From assembly GCA_003161435.1 (NCBI GenBank), contig PMOS01000011.1, positions 1 to 64,000 on the forward strand: DNA of 64,000 nt. Direction: 5' to 3'. The notes under the pieces were generated by a model. That model made no database searches and was not told the DNA's origin. It saw nothing but the letters and a program-made list of their open reading frames with translations. This DNA comes from Vulcanimicrobiota bacterium (lineage in GTDB: Bacteria > Vulcanimicrobiota > Vulcanimicrobiia > Vulcanimicrobiales > Vulcanimicrobiaceae). Both the position numbers and the translations under genes were made by a program. Positions 61,261-64,000 of this stretch are shown here, in pieces. Position 1 is the stretch's first letter; each line of letters starts with the position of its first letter.

Positions 61261-62385
61261 CTAGTCGGCGACGGGGGTCCGTCCCTGTTTCAGCCGTCCC
61301 GGATAGCGGGCGCGGAACGCGCTCGCGAGCCGCCGCTGCGCGGCGCGCACGGCGATCGCCAGCGTCCCGAACGGCGAGTTCGAGATGTTGTACGACACGG
61401 CCAGACCGTGCCGGCTGGTCCACTCTTTTTTGTACTCGTGCTCGCCGACGCGCAGGTCGAACGCGAGCCCGCGTTCGAACGCCCACTCGACCGTATCGAT
61501 GCGCAGCAGCTGACCGGGGCTGTACGCACGGTACTCGTCGTCGTGCACCGACACGAATTGCTCGACTCGGACGTTGTCGACCCGCGCGACGAGGGCGGCG
61601 ATGACGGCGCCGTCGAGCGTCAGCGCGAAGACGGCCAGCCGTTCGTCCGCGGCGGCGGCGACGAGAAATCGGCGGTACAGATCCAGGCTGCGCCAGATCG
61701 GCTCGCCGCCGGTGCGCACGATCCATTCCTCCTTGCGCGGCAGCAGCCACTCGATCAGCTGGGCGCGGCGCTGCGGATCAGCGACGCGCTCGTGGACGAG
61801 CGTGCCCCGCTCGGCGAGTTGGCGCCGCCGCCGACGCAGCGGTTTGCTCCCCCGCACCCGCTCGAACACCGCGCGGCCCGCGGCATCGCAGCCCAAGCCC
61901 GAGATTGGCGTCTCCTCGATAATCATGAGGCGGCGCAGGCCCGTCAGCAAACCGTGCAGCAGCGAGCCGGCCGGGACGTACGGAAACAGGATCATGTCGC
62001 TGCGGATCGTGCGGCATAGCAGCTTCCAGGCCGCGCCAAGACGGTCCGCGGCCCGCGCGTCGCGTTCGACCAGCACCGTGCTGTACTCCGCGACTTCGGG
62101 GCCGAGCGGGCGCGCTCGCGTCCACGCGCCGACGCGATGCACGGTGAACGGCCAGACCAGCACCAGCTCGCCGGCGTGCCGTGCGACGACGCAGTGCAGC
62201 CGTCGCCCCAGCGTTTCGCCGACCGTGCACCAGGCCGCCCAGCACCACGCGAAGCTCTGCGTTACGTACTCGTCGCGGGCGCGCAGCCACAGATCGTTCC
62301 ACTCCGGCTCGAGCGCGCGCAGGGCTTGGGGATCGGTGAGGATCTCCCACGTGTCGGCGGCCGCGGAAGACACCGCGATCAACAC
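61261..62385 (-). CDS. CelD/FemAB-like GNAT-fold acyltransferase
   Basis: A 374-residue protein of the CelD-type tandem-GNAT group. ILTDPQALRALEPEWNDLWLRARDEYVTQSFAWCWAAW opens it. FERVRGSKPLRRRRRQLAERGTLVHERV and VARVDNVRVEQFVSVHDDEYRAYSPGQLLRIDTVEWAFERGLAFDLRVGEHEYKKEW match the second acyltransferase lobe. Members are often in polysaccharide or cell-envelope loci. It starts at a GTG seven bases inside a truncated ABC ATPase gene; a second GTG four codons on is possible. Confidence 0.78.
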   Translation of the reverse strand: MLIAVSSAAADTWEILTDPQALRALEPEWNDLWLRARDEYVTQSFAWCWAAWCTVGETLGRRLHCVVARHAGELVLVWPFTVHRVGAWTRARPLGPEVAEYSTVLVERDARAADRLGAAWKLLCRTIRSDMILFPYVPAGSLLHGLLTGLRRLMIIEETPISGLGCDAAGRAVFERVRGSKPLRRRRRQLAERGTLVHERVADPQRRAQLIEWLLPRKEEWIVRTGGEPIWRSLDLYRRFLVAAAADERLAVFALTLDGAVIAALVARVDNVRVEQFVSVHDDEYRAYSPGQLLRIDTVEWAFERGLAFDLRVGEHEYKKEWTSRHGLAVSYNISNSPFGTLAIAVRAAQRRLASAFRARYPGRLKQGRTPVAD

Positions 62386-62657
62386 ATCGAGAGCGTGCCG
62401 TCGACGCCGTCGAGCGTCATGCGGCCGCGGTCGGCCACGGTCAGGGTCGAGAGCAGTTTCACCAGGGTCGACTTCCCGGCACCGTTGGGGCCGAGGAGGC
62501 CGAAAAGCTTGCCGCGCGCCACGCGCAGGTTGACGTCGAAGAGCACCTGGCGTCGCGGCATGGTCTGCCAGGAGCGCGAACGAAACATGGCCCCCAGCCC
62601 GTGAGAAACCGGGAACGATTTGTCCACGGGCTCCACCGTGAGCATGGCGTCCGTCAT
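62379..62657 (-). pseudogene. truncated ABC transporter ATPase
   Basis: Ninety-two residues with a normal ABC opening (LTVEPVDKSFPVSHGLGAMFR, RRQVLFDVNLRVARGK) and Walker A (FGLLGPNGAGKSTLVKLLSTL). It then stops at DGVDGTLSMC, without signature motif, Walker B or H-loop. The end runs into the acyltransferase gene. The N-terminal layout resembles ATPases of ABC-2 polysaccharide or lipid exporters. Loss of the 3-prime two thirds through a deletion that joined it to the acyltransferase gene is the simplest reading; no ATPase function is expected. Confidence 0.65.
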
Positions 62658-62815
62658 CTACGCTCGGAAGTGTCCCCCTAATGGCGCGGCCGTAACGAAC
62701 GAGCGCCGGTCTGCATGAAGATCTTTTGGGCGGCCTTGTGGCGATCACGTCGACCTCATCGGCCCCGAGGTCGGGCCGGCGGCCCGGCACGACGACTTCC
62801 GCGCCCTCGAGACGT

Positions 62816-63478
62816 TCAGCGCGCGTCGTGGAAGATGAGCCCGAGCGTCAGCCGCTCGCCCGCGCGCACCTCGCCGACCCCGTGCCGAAACGTCGTGCGC
62901 ACGGGGCCTCGGGCGCCCGGCGCCGGGCGGACCCCGTTCGGAAAAACGACCGCGTCGCCACGCTCGAGCGGGACGACGTGGGCGAGGCTCTGCCGGCGCG
63001 GCCGCTGCTCGACCAAGACGAACTCGCCCCCGGCGAAGGCCGCAACGGGTTCGCTCAGCAGCACGGTCACCTGAAGCGGGAAGGCCAGGTCGCCGTAGAC
63101 GTCCTGGTGGAGCGCGTTGTGGTCGCCGATCCGGTAGCGCAGCAGCAGCGGCGTCGGGCGCGTCTGACCCTGGGCGTGGCAACGCGCGAGAAACTCCTCG
63201 AGTTCGGCCGGGTACCGCTGCTCCTGGCCGAGCGCCTCCATCCAGCCGTTCGCGATGGGCGCGAGCCGCCCGTAGAGCTCGCGCCGGAGCCGCCCGACCG
63301 GCTCCGGCAGCGGGTAGGCGAAATAACGGTAGACGCCGCGGCCGTAGCCGTGGCGCTCCATGACGATCGTACTGCGGAACGCGTCGTCTTCATCAAAGAG
63401 GGTACGCAGGTCGGCAGCATCGCGATCGCCGATCAACGACGGGATCACGGCGTAGCCGCGCGTACGGAGCTCTTCCAC
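62816..63478 (-). CDS. 2OG-Fe(II) oxygenase family protein
   Basis: A 220-residue dioxygenase of prolyl-hydroxylase type, from a GTG with GGAGGT six bases upstream. The Fe ligands are His and Asp in NALHQDVYGD and a distal His in FRHGVGEVRAGERLTLGLIF, with the Arg that binds 2-oxoglutarate in the same segment. LQVTVLLSEPVAAFAGGEFVLVEQRPRRQS forms the core strands. Substrate unknown. About 160 bases separate it from the truncated ABC gene; a short protein-like fragment (HVDLIGPEVGPAARHDDF) is visible there on the plus strand, but it has no start. Confidence 0.82.
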   Translation of the reverse strand: MEELRTRGYAVIPSLIGDRDAADLRTLFDEDDAFRSTIVMERHGYGRGVYRYFAYPLPEPVGRLRRELYGRLAPIANGWMEALGQEQRYPAELEEFLARCHAQGQTRPTPLLLRYRIGDHNALHQDVYGDLAFPLQVTVLLSEPVAAFAGGEFVLVEQRPRRQSLAHVVPLERGDAVVFPNGVRPAPGARGPVRTTFRHGVGEVRAGERLTLGLIFHDAR

Positions 63479-63586
63479 GGGGACACCTCCAGACGGATTT
63501 CTCAGACTCGATGTCCATACTAACCCGGTGTGCCCTGGCGGCGGCCGACCGAGCCGCCGCTTTCCCATCGAAGGAAACCTGACCCG

Positions 63587-63979
63587 ATGAAGCTCCTATC
63601 GCTCCGCCTCTCCGTCCTGGCGGCTGCCCTGGTCGCCACCGCTTCGCTCAACGGCTTGGTCGCCGTCGCGGGAACCGCCTCGGGCTCGACCCCGGCAGCG
63701 CTCGCTCAGGACGGTCCGCCGCCCGGCGGTGCCGCCGGCATGCGGCGGCATTTCGCCGAGATGCTCGCCAAGCTGGGGCTCAACGACGCGCAGAAAGCCC
63801 AGATCAAAGGGTTCATGCAAATCGCGAAAGACAAGAACGCGAACGTGACCGATCGTGACCAGCGCACGGCCAACATGCAGGCGGCCTTCGCCAAGATTGA
63901 CGGCGTGCTCACGCCCGCCCAGCGCGCGAAGTTCAAGCAGCTGCGCGACCAAGCGCGTCGCGACCGGCAGTCGCACTGA
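63587..63979 (+). CDS. exported Spy/CpxP-like LTXXQ protein
   Basis: A 130-residue periplasmic protein. GGAAACC precedes the ATG at 63587, and the signal peptide ends near VAVAGTASG. After a Gly/Pro stretch come helices LAKLGLNDAQKAQIKGFMQIAKDKN and FAKIDGVLTPAQRAKFKQLRDQARRD, the two LTxxQ-type repeats of Spy/CpxP chaperones. These proteins protect envelope proteins or sense metal and misfolding stress. It ends close to the window edge and is complete. Confidence 0.78.
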   Translation: MKLLSLRLSVLAAALVATASLNGLVAVAGTASGSTPAALAQDGPPPGGAAGMRRHFAEMLAKLGLNDAQKAQIKGFMQIAKDKNANVTDRDQRTANMQAAFAKIDGVLTPAQRAKFKQLRDQARRDRQSH

Positions 63980-64000
63980 CCTCGTGACGCATCCGCGAAC

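Overview
The window is 64 kb of GC-rich chromosomal bacterial DNA, densely coding on both strands. I saw no rRNA, tRNA, CRISPR or intact transposon. Starts are often GTG, and some intergenic sequence is repetitive. A short RpoD directly behind DnaG, a form I aerobic CO dehydrogenase, KGG-repeat and metallothionein-like stress proteins and unusual gene fusions would suit a soil or air-exposed aerobe such as Candidatus Eremiobacterota (WPS-2). That placement is an inference from gene content; no marker here was aligned.

Layout. 1-5.5 kb: a KGG-repeat stress protein, three exported hypothetical proteins, an Imm26/RraB-like protein, and a LuxR-type TPR regulator preceded by a gene for a 50-residue exported peptide. 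5.7-8.7 kb: rpoD and dnaG. 8.8-13.2 kb: an S9 prolyl oligopeptidase, an HD phosphohydrolase sharing its start codon bases with the peptidase, a metallothionein-like protein and an exported MsrA. 13.3-14.6 kb: an AT-richer island with a DUF4760-like membrane protein, two perfect dyads and what looks like a solitary IS21-type end. 14.6-18.4 kb: an aromatic leader peptide and terminator in front of a prephenate dehydratase/DAHP synthase fusion, then a class II aldolase and a glutathionyl-hydroquinone reductase.

18.7-25.5 kb: an apparently complete protocatechuate (or gallate) 4,5-cleavage operon, ligK-galD-ligJ-ligI-ligA-ligB-ligC plus a DUF1932-type dehydrogenase. It converges with livH-livMG-livF-gntR (25.5-29.6 kb), a branched-chain-amino-acid-type ABC transporter whose binding protein is encoded at 39.5 kb. 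29.7-34.5 kb: a beta-rich exported protein, a kelch protein, a VanZ-like protein, an SDR and a glycosyltransferase. 34.5-40.7 kb: two feruloyl-CoA-synthetase-like ligases, an enoyl-CoA hydratase, a MarR regulator with a clear dyad in its divergent promoter, and the LivJ-like protein. Together these resemble the CouR/CouAB/CouPSTU hydroxycinnamate system, feeding protocatechuate into the lig operon.

40.7-50.2 kb: an organic-acid module with an amidohydrolase, cupin, D-2-hydroxyacid dehydrogenase, tartrate-dehydrogenase-like enzyme, fused DctQM TRAP permease, DctP, CoA-transferase and a YtcJ-type amidohydrolase. 50.3-57.6 kb: coxMSL-coxG-coxF-coxD-coxE, with the form I motif AYRCSFR in CoxL. 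57.6-64 kb: MgtC, pyruvate phosphate dikinase, a CelD/FemAB-like acyltransferase, a truncated ABC ATPase, a 2OG-Fe(II) oxygenase and a Spy/CpxP-like protein. The combination suggests use of plant-derived aromatics and organic acids, supplemented by CO oxidation.
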